Source of the DNA: Aquabacterium sp.
GTDB lineage: Bacteria > Pseudomonadota > Gammaproteobacteria > Burkholderiales > Burkholderiaceae_C
Length of the DNA: 16,573 bases
Assembly (NCBI GenBank): GCA_030654555.1
Contig: JAURXG010000088.1
Location: forward strand, 1 to 16,573
Direction of reading: 5' to 3'
The translations under genes and the position numbers were made by a program. This document shows positions 6,449 through 13,937 of the stretch, piece after piece; the first letter of the stretch is position 1, and every line of letters begins with the position of its first letter. The notes beneath the pieces are model-generated. The model did not search any database. It was not told the origin of the DNA and saw only the letters and a program-made list of their open reading frames with translations.

Positions 6449-7477
6449 TCACTCGGTGCGTTGGGCCAGCCCCAGCCGGTCGACCACCTGGCGCTCGTGC
6501 TCGTAGGCCGTGCGCAGCGCGCGGCCGTAGTCGTCGGGGCCCAGGTAGGCCGGCTCCTGGTCGTAGCGCGCCAGTTCGGCGACGAAGGCAGGGTCCTGCA
6601 TCGCGGCCTTGAAGGCCTCGTGCAGCACCTGCACGATGGCCGGTGGCACGCCAGCCGGGCCGGCCAGGCCATAGGGTGACATCGCCACGATGCCGTGGCC
6701 CAGCTCCTTGAGCGTGGGCGCCGTGGGCCAGCGCCGCGTGCGCTGCTCGCCGAAGGTGACCAGCAGCCGCAGCTGGCCCGAGTCGACGAAGGGGGCGAAG
6801 CCGTTGGAGTTGACGCCCACCATCACCTGGCCCGAACTCACCGCGATCATCTGCTCGGCCGTGCCCTTGTAGGGCACGTGGATGTAGCTCAGCCCGCGCT
6901 TGCCGAACAGCTCGTCGATCACCACGTGCGGCGTGGTGCCCGCGCCGTTGGTGGCGATGCTCAGCGCATTGGGGTGCGCACGGGCATGGGCGAACAGGTC
7001 GTCCAGCGTCTTGAACGGGCTGGCCGCAGGCACCACGATGCCGAAGGTGACGCCCGAGAGCTGGATGATCGGCGTGGTGTCGCGGATCGGGTCCCACAGC
7101 ACCTTGCGCGTCCACGGGGCACGCAGCACCGTCTGCGGCAGCTGCGCCAGCGTGTAGCCGTCGGGCGGGGCCTGCTGCAGGATGGGCATGGCCAGCGTGC
7201 CGCCGGCGCCGCTGCGGTTCTCGATCACCACCTTCTGGCCCAGCCGGCGCCCGGCGGATTCGGCCAGCACGCGGAAGGTGAGGTCGGTGGCGCCACCGGC
7301 CGGCCAGGGCAGCCACAGCGTGATCGGGCGGGTGGGAAAGCGCTGCGGCGCCTGTGCCAGCGCGGCGCCCCAGGCCGGGCCCAGCGCCAACGCGCCCAAC
7401 AGACCCAGCGACTGGCGGCGCCCCGCGTCCAGCGGTGGTCGGGCGCCGCGACCCGGGTGCTTGCGGTTCACTGCCAT
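6449..7477 (-). CDS. Bug/TTT-family periplasmic solute-binding protein
   Basis: Periplasmic binding protein of the tripartite tricarboxylate transporter (Bug) family, 342 residues, slightly longer than usual because of an N-terminal extension. The leader has a twin-arginine-like motif (GRRQSLGLLGALALG) and an AxA-type end (AALAQA). Family hallmarks follow: FPTRPITLWLPWPAGGATD, GQKVVIENRSGAGGT, PPDGYTL, IHVPYKGTAEQMIAVSSGQV and ATNGAGTTPHVV. These proteins bind small carboxylates or other organic acids and deliver them to TctAB permeases. No permease is present, as is common for orphan Bug proteins in Burkholderiales. The ATG at 7475-7477 overlaps the lipoprotein stop by ten bases and has GGAG eight bases upstream, which indicates translational coupling. 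The ligand cannot be predicted; a carboxylate produced by alcohol oxidation would fit the context. Confidence 0.9.
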   Translation of the reverse strand: MAVNRKHPGRGARPPLDAGRRQSLGLLGALALGPAWGAALAQAPQRFPTRPITLWLPWPAGGATDLTFRVLAESAGRRLGQKVVIENRSGAGGTLAMPILQQAPPDGYTLAQLPQTVLRAPWTRKVLWDPIRDTTPIIQLSGVTFGIVVPAASPFKTLDDLFAHARAHPNALSIATNGAGTTPHVVIDELFGKRGLSYIHVPYKGTAEQMIAVSSGQVMVGVNSNGFAPFVDSGQLRLLVTFGEQRTRRWPTAPTLKELGHGIVAMSPYGLAGPAGVPPAIVQVLHEAFKAAMQDPAFVAELARYDQEPAYLGPDDYGRALRTAYEHERQVVDRLGLAQRTE

Positions 7478-8259
7478 TCGATCAGCTCCAGGGTCATCGT
7501 GCCGCCAGCCAGGAAGGTGGAGTGCGCCGGCTCGGCGCGCTGCACCTTCACCAGGCCCACGCCCTTGCAGTACCACTCGGTGGTGTCGAGCGGCAGGTCC
7601 TTGAAGCCCACCACCGGGTCGGCGAAGAGCTTCATCACCGCCGTGCCCTGCACCCGGATGCAGTCGTTGAACCGGCCGGCCCGGGTGGCCACCGGCTGGC
7701 CCAGGGCCTCGATGCGGTAGTTCATCATCACCGGCTTGTGGGTGTGGCGGATCTCGGGCGGAAAGTCGGCATTGCGCTTGAGCAGGTAGCTGGTGGTGGT
7801 GGCCTGCCAGCTGGTGCCCACCGCCAACGGCATCTTCAGCACGAAGCGCGGCAGCTTGTCGGGCTCGGGCGCTTCCTGCAGATCGGTCTTGGTGGCCACG
7901 CGGTAGATGCCGCTGTCGTCGGCGCGCAGCCAGTAGTCGATGCCCGAATCGCTGCGCCGGCGCCAAGCCTGGCCGCTTTCCAGCGACTCGCTGCCCAGCG
8001 TCTGCAGCACCAGGGTTTCGCGCTCGCCAGTGTTGTTCTCCCACTCGGTGCTGAGCTCGTAGACCCAGCGGTGGCCGGCCGCCAGCGGAAAGTACGAGGT
8101 GCTGGCCGGCGGGCCTGAGCAGGCGGCCAGCAAAGTGCACAGCGCGACAACCTGTGCACATCGCAGCCAGCAAGCGGCCGCCGCGGAACCGGCTTCGCCG
8201 GGCCGCTGGGGGCGCCCCCCTGGGGGGGAGGCGCCGAAGGCGCTACGGGGGGGGGTCAT
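7468..8259 (-). CDS. Putative lipoprotein of unknown function
   Basis: 263-codon frame. A lipobox LLAAC places the lipidated Cys at residue 47, preceded by a short hydrophobic stretch (VVALCTLLA). The mature part is beta-rich and begins with YFPLAAGHRWVYELSTEW, a pattern seen in many uncharacterised secreted proteins; I do not recognise a named family. The only in-frame ATG (8257-8259) overlaps the upstream stop as ATGA. Residues 2 to about 31 are encoded by a dispersed palindromic repeat (8167-8259) and look nothing like a signal peptide, so the true start may be a non-ATG codon nearer the hydrophobic stretch (for example CTG at codon 32). The G9 tract next to the ATG could slip. The gene sits between the small membrane protein and the Bug gene, at the distal end of the ExbB/ExbD-like module, and could be its outer-membrane or periplasmic partner (inference). 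Confidence 0.75.
   Translation of the reverse strand: MTPPRSAFGASPPGGRPQRPGEAGSAAAACWLRCAQVVALCTLLAACSGPPASTSYFPLAAGHRWVYELSTEWENNTGERETLVLQTLGSESLESGQAWRRRSDSGIDYWLRADDSGIYRVATKTDLQEAPEPDKLPRFVLKMPLAVGTSWQATTTSYLLKRNADFPPEIRHTHKPVMMNYRIEALGQPVATRAGRFNDCIRVQGTAVMKLFADPVVGFKDLPLDTTEWYCKGVGLVKVQRAEPAHSTFLAGGTMTLELIEWQ
8167..8259. repeat. Dispersed G/C-rich palindromic element, copy A
   Basis: This segment aligns by eye with 16181-16264: shared blocks include ccgcgga(a/g)ccggc, gccgggccgc, runs of c and g around a ctgg/ctggg centre, and gccgaaggc followed by a g-run. Internal inverted repeats such as gcgcc-gaa-ggcgc give hairpins. Both copies lie at the 3' end of a minus-strand gene. It resembles the REP-like extragenic palindromes of Comamonadaceae and relatives, but here it lies inside an open reading frame. 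Confidence 0.75.
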
Positions 8260-8750
8260 TTTTCAGGCAGCTGAGGTGCGGGCAGGTCGCGGATCTTCAC
8301 TTCCTGCTCGTCGGCGCCCGGGCGCAACCAGCCGAGGCCCTTCTTGCCGGCCTTGGGCACGGCGGTGCCCATCTGGCTGATGCCCTGGCGCGCCTTCTTC
8401 ATGCCTTCATTCAGCAGCGCGTGCAGGTCTTTCGTGTAGGGCAGCTTGTAGGCCCGTGGCTGGGCCACCGGCTTGCCCTTGTCGATGGCGTTGACCCAGA
8501 GGTAGAGCGCGCCGGCGGTCTTGTTGCTGGGCTCCTCGATCACCACCGCCAGCAGCGCGAAGCGTTCGGGCAGCGCATCCGGCGTGGGCCAGCCCGACAG
8601 GTTGTGCACCACGTCGTCGCCCCAGAAGTACAGCACGGTGACGCCGGCCAGCAGCAGCGCCTTCATCCAGGCCGGCCAGCGTGACCACAGCAGCGCCAGC
8701 GTGCACAGCATCACCAGCGCGGCAAACGAGAGGGAGAGCGCAAGGGACAT
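8256..8750 (-). CDS. Small inner-membrane protein of unknown function
   Basis: 164 residues. Two hydrophobic helices lie at the N-terminus (about 4-22 and 29-45). They are followed by a soluble region with YFWGDDVVHNLSGWPTPDALP, a beta-like core (FALLAVVIEEP, ALYLWVNAI) and a charged C-terminal tail. I do not recognise a family. The start is six bases after the stop of the ExbD-like gene and the stop overlaps the next start (ATGA), so the protein is very likely co-translated with the channel-like pair. It may be an accessory subunit of that complex. Confidence 0.8.
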   Translation of the reverse strand: MSLALSLSFAALVMLCTLALLWSRWPAWMKALLLAGVTVLYFWGDDVVHNLSGWPTPDALPERFALLAVVIEEPSNKTAGALYLWVNAIDKGKPVAQPRAYKLPYTKDLHALLNEGMKKARQGISQMGTAVPKAGKKGLGWLRPGADEQEVKIRDLPAPQLPEK

Positions 8751-8756
8751 GGCGGG

Positions 8757-9362
8757 TCAGATCCGTTCCACGATGGTTTTCGGCAGCGTGTTGATGTTGG
8801 TGACGCTGCCGTCGGGCAGCAGGGTGAAGCGCGCGGCGGTGGCCTCGTCGCCCTTGCGCGCCACGCTGACCTGGCCGTAGTAGACGATCTCGGCGCGGGG
8901 GTTCACCTTGACGATGGACACGGTGATGTCCACCGGCTTGCCGTCCTTGCTGTCGTAGTAATGCGCATTGACGGTGTACTCGCCCGGGGCGATGCCGCGC
9001 AGCGTGACCACCTCCTGGTTCAGCGGGTTGACGATCTGCTTGCCGTTGACCACGATCGAGTCGTTGGCCAGGCCGCGGTCGTCGCGGTCCAGGTGCATCA
9101 GCCCGGCCTCGCGGGCGCGGAACCACACCAGGTTGCCGCCCGGGTCCTGCACCCAGGCGTCGATGTCGTTGGGGTTCATGTCGGGCCAGCTCACCGTGAT
9201 GATGAACTCGGCCTTGGCCGGGATGTCGCCGGCCTTCAACGCCTTGGGGTTCATCGCCAGCAAGGCCACGATGAAGCAGAAGACGAAGGCGATCAGCATG
9301 TTGAACAACATGTCGTAGAACGGATCGACCTCGGCTTCGCGGATGCGGCGGCGGCTGCGCAT
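8757..9362 (-). CDS. ExbD/TolR-like single-span protein with periplasmic beta domain
   Basis: 201 residues. One N-terminal transmembrane helix (about 17-37) begins with VDPFYDMLFNMLIAF; the Asp at residue 17 occupies the place of the proton-carrying Asp in ExbD, TolR and MotB. The periplasmic part is not the usual ExbD fold or a peptidoglycan-binding OmpA domain. It carries SWPDMNPNDIDAWVQDPGGNLVW, HLDRDDRG, APGEYTVNAHYYDSKDG and VDITVSIVKVNP, which looks like the beta-sandwich seen in DUF2135/YfaP-like proteins. The ATG at 9360-9362 was chosen because it is 13 bases after the stop of the ExbB-like gene; longer versions would extend into that gene. Together with its upstream neighbour it probably forms a proton-driven stator-like complex. 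Its load is unknown. Confidence 0.8.
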   Translation of the reverse strand: MRSRRRIREAEVDPFYDMLFNMLIAFVFCFIVALLAMNPKALKAGDIPAKAEFIITVSWPDMNPNDIDAWVQDPGGNLVWFRAREAGLMHLDRDDRGLANDSIVVNGKQIVNPLNQEVVTLRGIAPGEYTVNAHYYDSKDGKPVDITVSIVKVNPRAEIVYYGQVSVARKGDEATAARFTLLPDGSVTNINTLPKTIVERI

Positions 9363-9375
9363 GGCGGGCGCTCGG

Positions 9376-10065
9376 TCAGTCCTTGGGCGTGGCGCGGACG
9401 GCCAGGCCCAGGCGCTGGCAATCGGCCACCAGCTGGTCGGCAAAACGGTCCAGCCGGGTCAGCTGCAGGCCCAGCAGGATGTTGCCCACCAGCCCCACCA
9501 TCGTGGTCAGCAGCGCGATGCCCAGCCCCTGCGTCAGGCTCTTTAGCAGGTCTTGCGACTGGCTGGCGTCGAAGCTCTGGATGTTGCCGATCTGCAGCGC
9601 CAGCACCGAGAAGCCGATCACCTTGCCCAGCAGCCCCAGCTTGAGCTGGATGCCGTTGACCCACCAGGCGGTGTGGTGCGGGCCCTGGGCGGACTCGACC
9701 AGCAGGTCCAGCGGCGCGTTCTCGTCGATGGGCCGGGCGCGCAGCGCAGCCAGGTACTCGGCGGCCCAGCCGTCCTGGCCGCCGCCGCTGCGCGCGGCGG
9801 CCAGCAGCCGGCGCTGGCGCTGCAGCTCGCGGCTGCGCGCGCCGCACCACAGCGTGGCGGCGAAGAACAGGACGATGATCACCAGCGTGATGCCGGTGGG
9901 GTCCGACGACAGCAGCAGCGCCCACACGCCGCGCATGCCCAGCAGCCAGCTGCCGAAGGCCAGCAGGCCGCCCAGCGCCAGCCATTCGAACCAGATCGGC
10001 TCGATCTGCAGGGCGTCGTCGCGCCGGCTGGACGCGTCGCGCCAGGGTTTGGTGAAGAAGGCCAT
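9376..10065 (-). CDS. MotA/TolQ/ExbB-like proton-channel family protein
   Basis: 229-residue integral membrane protein. Hydrophobic helices lie at about 25-45 and 55-75, and a second pair at about 142-163 and 178-203, with a cytoplasmic loop between. This is the layout of the MotA/TolQ/ExbB family. The last two helices carry LKLGLLGKVIGFSVLALQIG and GIALLTTMVGLVGNILLG, matching the conserved GLLGT...ALxTTxxGL channel signature. The ATG at 10063-10065 is two bases after the reading-frame end of the ABC permease gene, so both belong to one message. With the ExbD-like gene following immediately, a proton-motive-force-driven pair is likely. It is not a housekeeping exbB or tolQ, because tonB, tolA and ybgC are all absent. 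Confidence 0.82.
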   Translation of the reverse strand: MAFFTKPWRDASSRRDDALQIEPIWFEWLALGGLLAFGSWLLGMRGVWALLLSSDPTGITLVIIVLFFAATLWCGARSRELQRQRRLLAAARSGGGQDGWAAEYLAALRARPIDENAPLDLLVESAQGPHHTAWWVNGIQLKLGLLGKVIGFSVLALQIGNIQSFDASQSQDLLKSLTQGLGIALLTTMVGLVGNILLGLQLTRLDRFADQLVADCQRLGLAVRATPKD

Positions 10066-10067
10066 GT

Positions 10068-10877
10068 TCAGCCGCCGCGTTTGGTGAGGGCGCCGAAGCC
10101 GCGCTGCGGGTCGTAGCCCCAGGCCGCCAGGCCGAAGCACAACACCAGCGTGCCCAGCACGATGGCGGGCGAGATCCCCGGGTCCTTGTCGTAGAGCGCA
10201 AAGCGCATCCACTCGACGGCATGGGTGAACGGGTTGAAGCGGGCGATCTGGTAGACCCAGGCGGCGCCCGATTCCTCCAGCTTCTACAGCGGGTAGAGCG
10301 CGGTCGACATGAAGTACATCGGAAAGATCACGAAGTTCATCGTGCCGGCGAAGTTCTCCAGCTGCTTGATGTGCACGCTCAGCAGCAGGCCCAGCGCGCC
10401 CAGCATCAAGGCCGACGACACCGCGGCGGCCAGCACCATTGGCAGGTTCGGCCCGATCACCGGCAGCGTGGTGCCCAGCGCCCAGGCCACCAGCACAAAG
10501 GCCGCGGCCTGCGCCAGCGACAGCACGGCTGTGGCGGTGAGCTTGGCGAACAGGATCCACCAGCGTGGCAGCGGCGCGGTCAGCAGCAGGCGCATCAGCC
10601 CCATCTCGCGGTCGTAGACCATCGCCAGGCTGGACTGCATGCCGTTGAACAGCAGCACCATGCCCACCAGGCCCGGCGCGATGTAGACGTCGTAGGGGAT
10701 GTAGGTGTCGTAGGGCTCGACGATGGCCACGCCGAACACGTTGCGAAAGCCCGCCGCGAACACCGCCAGCCACAGCAGCGGGCGCACCAGTGCCGAGACC
10801 AGCCGGCCGTACTGCCGCGCGAACTTCATCAGCTCGCGCATCACGATCGCGCGCAAGGCCTGCAATGCATGTCTCAT
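10068..10877 (-). pseudogene. pedC: ABC-2 type permease of PQQ-alcohol transporter set, interrupted by an amber codon
   Basis: Membrane subunit of an ABC transporter linked to PQQ alcohol dehydrogenases (the family named PedC in Pseudomonas putida phenylethanol loci). The frame would give 269 residues, but codon 198 is TAG (bases 10284-10286). Before it are 197 residues with ABC-2 features: LMKFARQYGRLVSALVRPLLW, PGLVGMVLLFNGMQSS, MVYDREMGLMRLLLTAPLP and FPMYFMSTALYPL. After it the same frame continues intact for 71 codons: KLEESGAAWVYQIARFNPFTHAVEW, RFALYDKDPG, then a final hydrophobic helix. Homologues are expected to have Trp at this place (ALYPLWKL), so one TGG-to-TAG change explains the break. 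The ATG overlaps the preceding stop as ATGA. The remnant lacks its last helices and is probably inactive unless the codon is read through or is a sequencing error. Confidence 0.85.
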
Positions 10878-12079
10878 GGTCTGGCCTTGCAGAGCTTCTC
10901 GGGCGCGTCGGCGCCCAGCGTGTCCAGGGCGTTCTTCGGATGCAGGATGCCGTCGACCGGCGCCATCGCCACCACGCTCTGGCCGTCACCCAGCAGCAAT
11001 GGCTGGCGCAGCTGGCCGTCCCAGGGGCGGAAGCTCAGGCCCACGCCCTTCGAACCATCCAGTTCCACGACGGCCAAGGCCTGCTGGAAGGCTGCCGCCG
11101 GGCCCTTGGGCGCGGCCACCGCGGCGGCCACCAGCGCCTTGCCCGCCAGCCAGGCGGCCCAGTCGGCGCCCTGCATCGGCCGGCCGGCGGCCTTGGCAAA
11201 GCGGCGCGAGACCTGCGGCGCGCCGAAGCGCTCGAAGCTGGCCGCCCAGGCCAGCGCCACCAGCCCGGCGTCGCCCACCACCGGCCGCGGCAGCACGGTG
11301 CGGTAGGGCAGGGTGCGGGCGAACTCGCCGTCGCTGTCGACCACCCAGACCACGTCGTAGGCCCCCTGGGTCAGCAGCAACGGGTTGGCCAGATCGCGCT
11401 CGCGCGGGTCGGCCGACAGCTTGAAGGGCTTGCTGCCGGCCAGCTTCAGGCCGTAGCGCTTGATCGCGCCCTGCGCGGTGGCGCTGCGCTCGCGGTCGGC
11501 GTCGCCGGGGCCGGTGAGCAGCAGCACGCTGAGCCAGCGGCGCTGCGCCAGCGTCTGCGCCAGCGCGTCGGCGCGCATGCGTTCGCTGGGCGCCACATGA
11601 AGCAGGCGCGCGCGGCAGTCGCGCTCGCGCAGCCGGTCGGACGTGTCGCCCAGGTTCAGCAGCGGCAGCTTCGCCCCATCGGCGGCGGCCAGCAGCCAAT
11701 CGGCGGGCAGGTCGGCCAGCAGGGCCACGGCGCCGGCCTTCTCGGCCCTGGCGGCGGCATCACGCGCGGCGGCGGCCGAGCCCACCTTGACGGTGTCGAG
11801 CACCAGCGCCGCACCCTCGGCGTCGAGTTCGAGCTTCGAGTCCTTCAGCGCCAGGTCCAGCGCCGTGGCCACCGGCCCGCCGGGGTGGCCCAGCGCCGGG
11901 CGCTCGACGCGGCTGCGCTCGAGCCGCGGATCGTCGTCGCGCAGCAGCAGCGTGGCCTTGAAGCTGGCGGCCCAGCCGCTGCCCACGCCCAGCGTGGCGG
12001 CGAGGGCCGTGCCCAGCGCCAGCGCACGCAGGGCCCGGCGCGGTGGCCGGCTGGCAACGCCGCGGGCGGGATCGCTCAT
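10874..12079 (-). CDS. Type 1 periplasmic binding protein of the PQQ-alcohol ABC system
   Basis: Exported substrate-binding-like protein, 401 residues. An N-terminal signal peptide (basic RPPRRALRALALG, hydrophobic core, end near SGWAA, about residue 38) is followed by two alternating alpha/beta lobes. These contain TLLLRDDDPRLERSRV, VALLADLPADWLLAAADG, PLLNLGDTSDRLRERDCR, WLSVLLLTGPGDADRERS, YDVVWVVDSDGEFARTLPY, RFAKAAGRPMQGADWAAW and SFRPWDGQLRQPLLLGDG. This fits the branched-chain-amino-acid-type binding proteins annotated as 'ABC transporter, substrate-binding protein, PQQ-dependent alcohol dehydrogenase system'. The start ATG at 12077-12079 overlaps the propeller stop, and the stop overlaps the permease start (both ATGA), so translation of the three genes is coupled. 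The ligand is unknown. Confidence 0.88.
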   Translation of the reverse strand: MSDPARGVASRPPRRALRALALGTALAATLGVGSGWAASFKATLLLRDDDPRLERSRVERPALGHPGGPVATALDLALKDSKLELDAEGAALVLDTVKVGSAAAARDAAARAEKAGAVALLADLPADWLLAAADGAKLPLLNLGDTSDRLRERDCRARLLHVAPSERMRADALAQTLAQRRWLSVLLLTGPGDADRERSATAQGAIKRYGLKLAGSKPFKLSADPRERDLANPLLLTQGAYDVVWVVDSDGEFARTLPYRTVLPRPVVGDAGLVALAWAASFERFGAPQVSRRFAKAAGRPMQGADWAAWLAGKALVAAAVAAPKGPAAAFQQALAVVELDGSKGVGLSFRPWDGQLRQPLLLGDGQSVVAMAPVDGILHPKNALDTLGADAPEKLCKARP

Positions 12080-13053
12080 TCGACCACCAGCGCCATGTAG
12101 GGCACGCGGCCCACCGGGATGCTCTTGAGCGACTTGGCCGCGGCCACGTCGACCACCGTCAGGTCGTCGCTCAGGCCGTTGACGACGTAGAGCCGGGCCT
12201 CGGCCTTGTCCAGCGTCACGTTCCAGGCGCGCTTGCCCACCAGCACCAGGTCGGTCACCTTGCGCGCGGCCACGTCGACGAAGGCCACGTGGTTGGCCTT
12301 GCCCAGCGCGACGAAGGCGCGCTTGCCGTCGCGCGTCATGGTGATGCCCACCGGCGTGATGTCGGCCGCGCGGGCGCCCTTGACCTCGAACTTCAGCGTG
12401 CCCAGCGTGCGGTAGTCCTGCGTCGACAGGATGGTCACGCTGGCGGCCAGCTCGTTGGTCACCCACAGCTGGGCGCCGTCGGGCGTCAGCGCAAAGCGGC
12501 GCGGGCGCTTGCCCACCTTGACGTTCTTCGTCACCTTGCCGCTGGCGGTGTCGATCACGTGCACCAGGCTGGCCACCTCGGAGGTCACCCACACGGTCTT
12601 GCCGTCGGGCGAGACCTTCACGCCCTCGGGCTCCTTGCCCACCTCGACGCTGCGGATCAGCTTGCCGCTGGCCACGTCGATGAAGCTCAGCGCGCCCTCG
12701 TCCTCGTTGGACACGTAGATCGTCTTGCCGTCGGGCGACAGGTCGAAGGCCTCGGGCTCGGCGCCCAGCGGCAGCTTGCCGACCGATTGGCGCGTGGCCA
12801 GGTCGATCAGGTCGGCCTGGTTCGAATCGGTGCAGGCCACCAGCATCTGCTTGCCATCGGCGCTGCGCTGCAGGTGGCGCGGGCGCTTGCAGGTGGCCAG
12901 CGTGCCGGTGACGGCCAGGGTCTTGAGGTCGACGATGGTCAGCGCGTTGTCCTTCTCGCTGGACACATAGGCCACGCCCTGGGCCTGGGCGAGCGGCAGG
13001 GCGGCGGCCCAGGCCAGGGCGAGCACGCAGGAACGAAAGCGGGACGTCGTCAT
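12076..13053 (-). CDS. PQQ-associated YVTN-repeat beta-propeller protein
   Basis: Exported beta-propeller, 325 residues. The signal peptide is MTTSRFRSCVLALAWAAA through PLAQAQ (about 1-25). Seven repeats of about 40 residues follow, each with a YVTN-like strand (VAYVSSE, MLVACTD, TIYVSNE, TVWVTSE, QLWVTNE, AFVALGK, LYVVNGL) and an SPDGKT-like turn. This matches the 'PQQ-dependent catabolism-associated beta-propeller protein' type found with these ABC genes. The exact role is not known; a periplasmic scaffold or ligand-binding partner of the ABC system is plausible. A GAGAG about eight bases upstream may be the ribosome binding site. It follows the ATPase gene by 43 bases. Confidence 0.92.
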   Translation of the reverse strand: MTTSRFRSCVLALAWAAALPLAQAQGVAYVSSEKDNALTIVDLKTLAVTGTLATCKRPRHLQRSADGKQMLVACTDSNQADLIDLATRQSVGKLPLGAEPEAFDLSPDGKTIYVSNEDEGALSFIDVASGKLIRSVEVGKEPEGVKVSPDGKTVWVTSEVASLVHVIDTASGKVTKNVKVGKRPRRFALTPDGAQLWVTNELAASVTILSTQDYRTLGTLKFEVKGARAADITPVGITMTRDGKRAFVALGKANHVAFVDVAARKVTDLVLVGKRAWNVTLDKAEARLYVVNGLSDDLTVVDVAAAKSLKSIPVGRVPYMALVVE

Positions 13054-13096
13054 CGGGGAACTCTCGGCTCGGGGTGGGGGTTGAAAGTCGGCGGGG

Positions 13097-13858
13097 TCAT
13101 CGGGCGGTGGCCCGGATGAACGCCTCTTCCAATGTGCCGCCGCCCAGCGCGGCGGCCACGGCGGCGGGCGTGCCGTCGGCCAGCAATCGGCCCTGGTGCA
13201 GCACCAGCACCCGGTCGGCGGCCTCGGCCTCCTCGACCAGGTGGGTGGCCCACAGCACGCTGCTGCCGCGCTGGCGCACGTCCTGGTGGATGGCCTCGCG
13301 CAGGTCGCGCCGGCTCTTGGGGTCGAGGCCCACGGTGGGCTCGTCCATCAGCACCAGGCCGGGCCGGTGCAGCAGCGCACGCACCAGCTCGACCTTGCGG
13401 CGGTTGCCGCCCGACAGCTCGCGCACCAGGCGGTCCAGGTCCTGGCCCAGGCCGGCGGCGGCGCAGCCTTCGGCGATGCGCTGCTGCGCCAGGGCGCGCG
13501 GCAGCCCGTGCAGGTCGGCGTGGAAGCGCAGGTTGCGCGACACGCTCAGGTCGAGGTCCAGCGACATCGCCTGGAACACCACGCCGATGTGGCGCAGCGC
13601 GGCCACCGCGCTGCCGCGCAGCGAGTGGCCGTCGACACGCACCTCGCCGGCATCGGCCGCGAACAGGCCGGTCAGCACCTGGAACAGCGTGGACTTGCCC
13701 GCGCCGTTGGGCCCCAGCAGCGCGGCAAAGCAGCCGGGTTGCAGGTCGAACGTCAGGTGATCGAGCGCGGCGCGTGCACCGTAGCGTTTGACCAGGTCGG
13801 TGATCTGCAGGCGCGGGGCAGCAGCCGTGGTGGGCGGGGTGGGGGGCAGGGCGCTCAT
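13097..13858 (-). CDS. ABC transporter ATP-binding protein of the PQQ-alcohol system
   Basis: Cytoplasmic ATPase subunit, 253 residues, driving the ABC-2 permease encoded three genes downstream. Walker A is GPNGAGKST (49-57), the Q-loop is FQAMSLDLDLSV (95-106), the signature is LSGGNRRKVEL (148-158, with Asn in place of the usual Gln), Walker B is LVLMDEPTVGLD (168-179) and the H-loop His is residue 206 (WATHLVEEAE). The N-terminal Pro/Thr-rich 15 residues precede the conserved LQITDLVKRYG. It belongs with the ATP-binding proteins annotated as PQQ-dependent catabolism-associated. It lies 79 bases after the PqqB-like gene and upstream of the propeller gene. Confidence 0.93.
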   Translation of the reverse strand: MSALPPTPPTTAAAPRLQITDLVKRYGARAALDHLTFDLQPGCFAALLGPNGAGKSTLFQVLTGLFAADAGEVRVDGHSLRGSAVAALRHIGVVFQAMSLDLDLSVSRNLRFHADLHGLPRALAQQRIAEGCAAAGLGQDLDRLVRELSGGNRRKVELVRALLHRPGLVLMDEPTVGLDPKSRRDLREAIHQDVRQRGSSVLWATHLVEEAEAADRVLVLHQGRLLADGTPAAVAAALGGGTLEEAFIRATAR

Positions 13859-13937
13859 GCAGCGGCGTTTGTAGCCGCTGCGCCCGTCGACGCAAACCTG
13901 CGGAATGTCCGGGGCTTGCGGTGCACGCGGAAGCGGG

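Noticed and set aside
6100..6672. 190-codon version of the PEP-CTERM frame starting at 6672
   Set aside because: The upstream two thirds overlap the Bug gene in another frame and show no exported-protein features. The ATG at 6273 has its own ribosome binding site and signal peptide.
8757..10065. ExbB/ExbD-like pair as ZorAB of a Zorya defence system
   Set aside because: No ZorC/D/E-like genes are present, the periplasmic domain is not OmpA-like, and the genes lie inside a metabolic operon.
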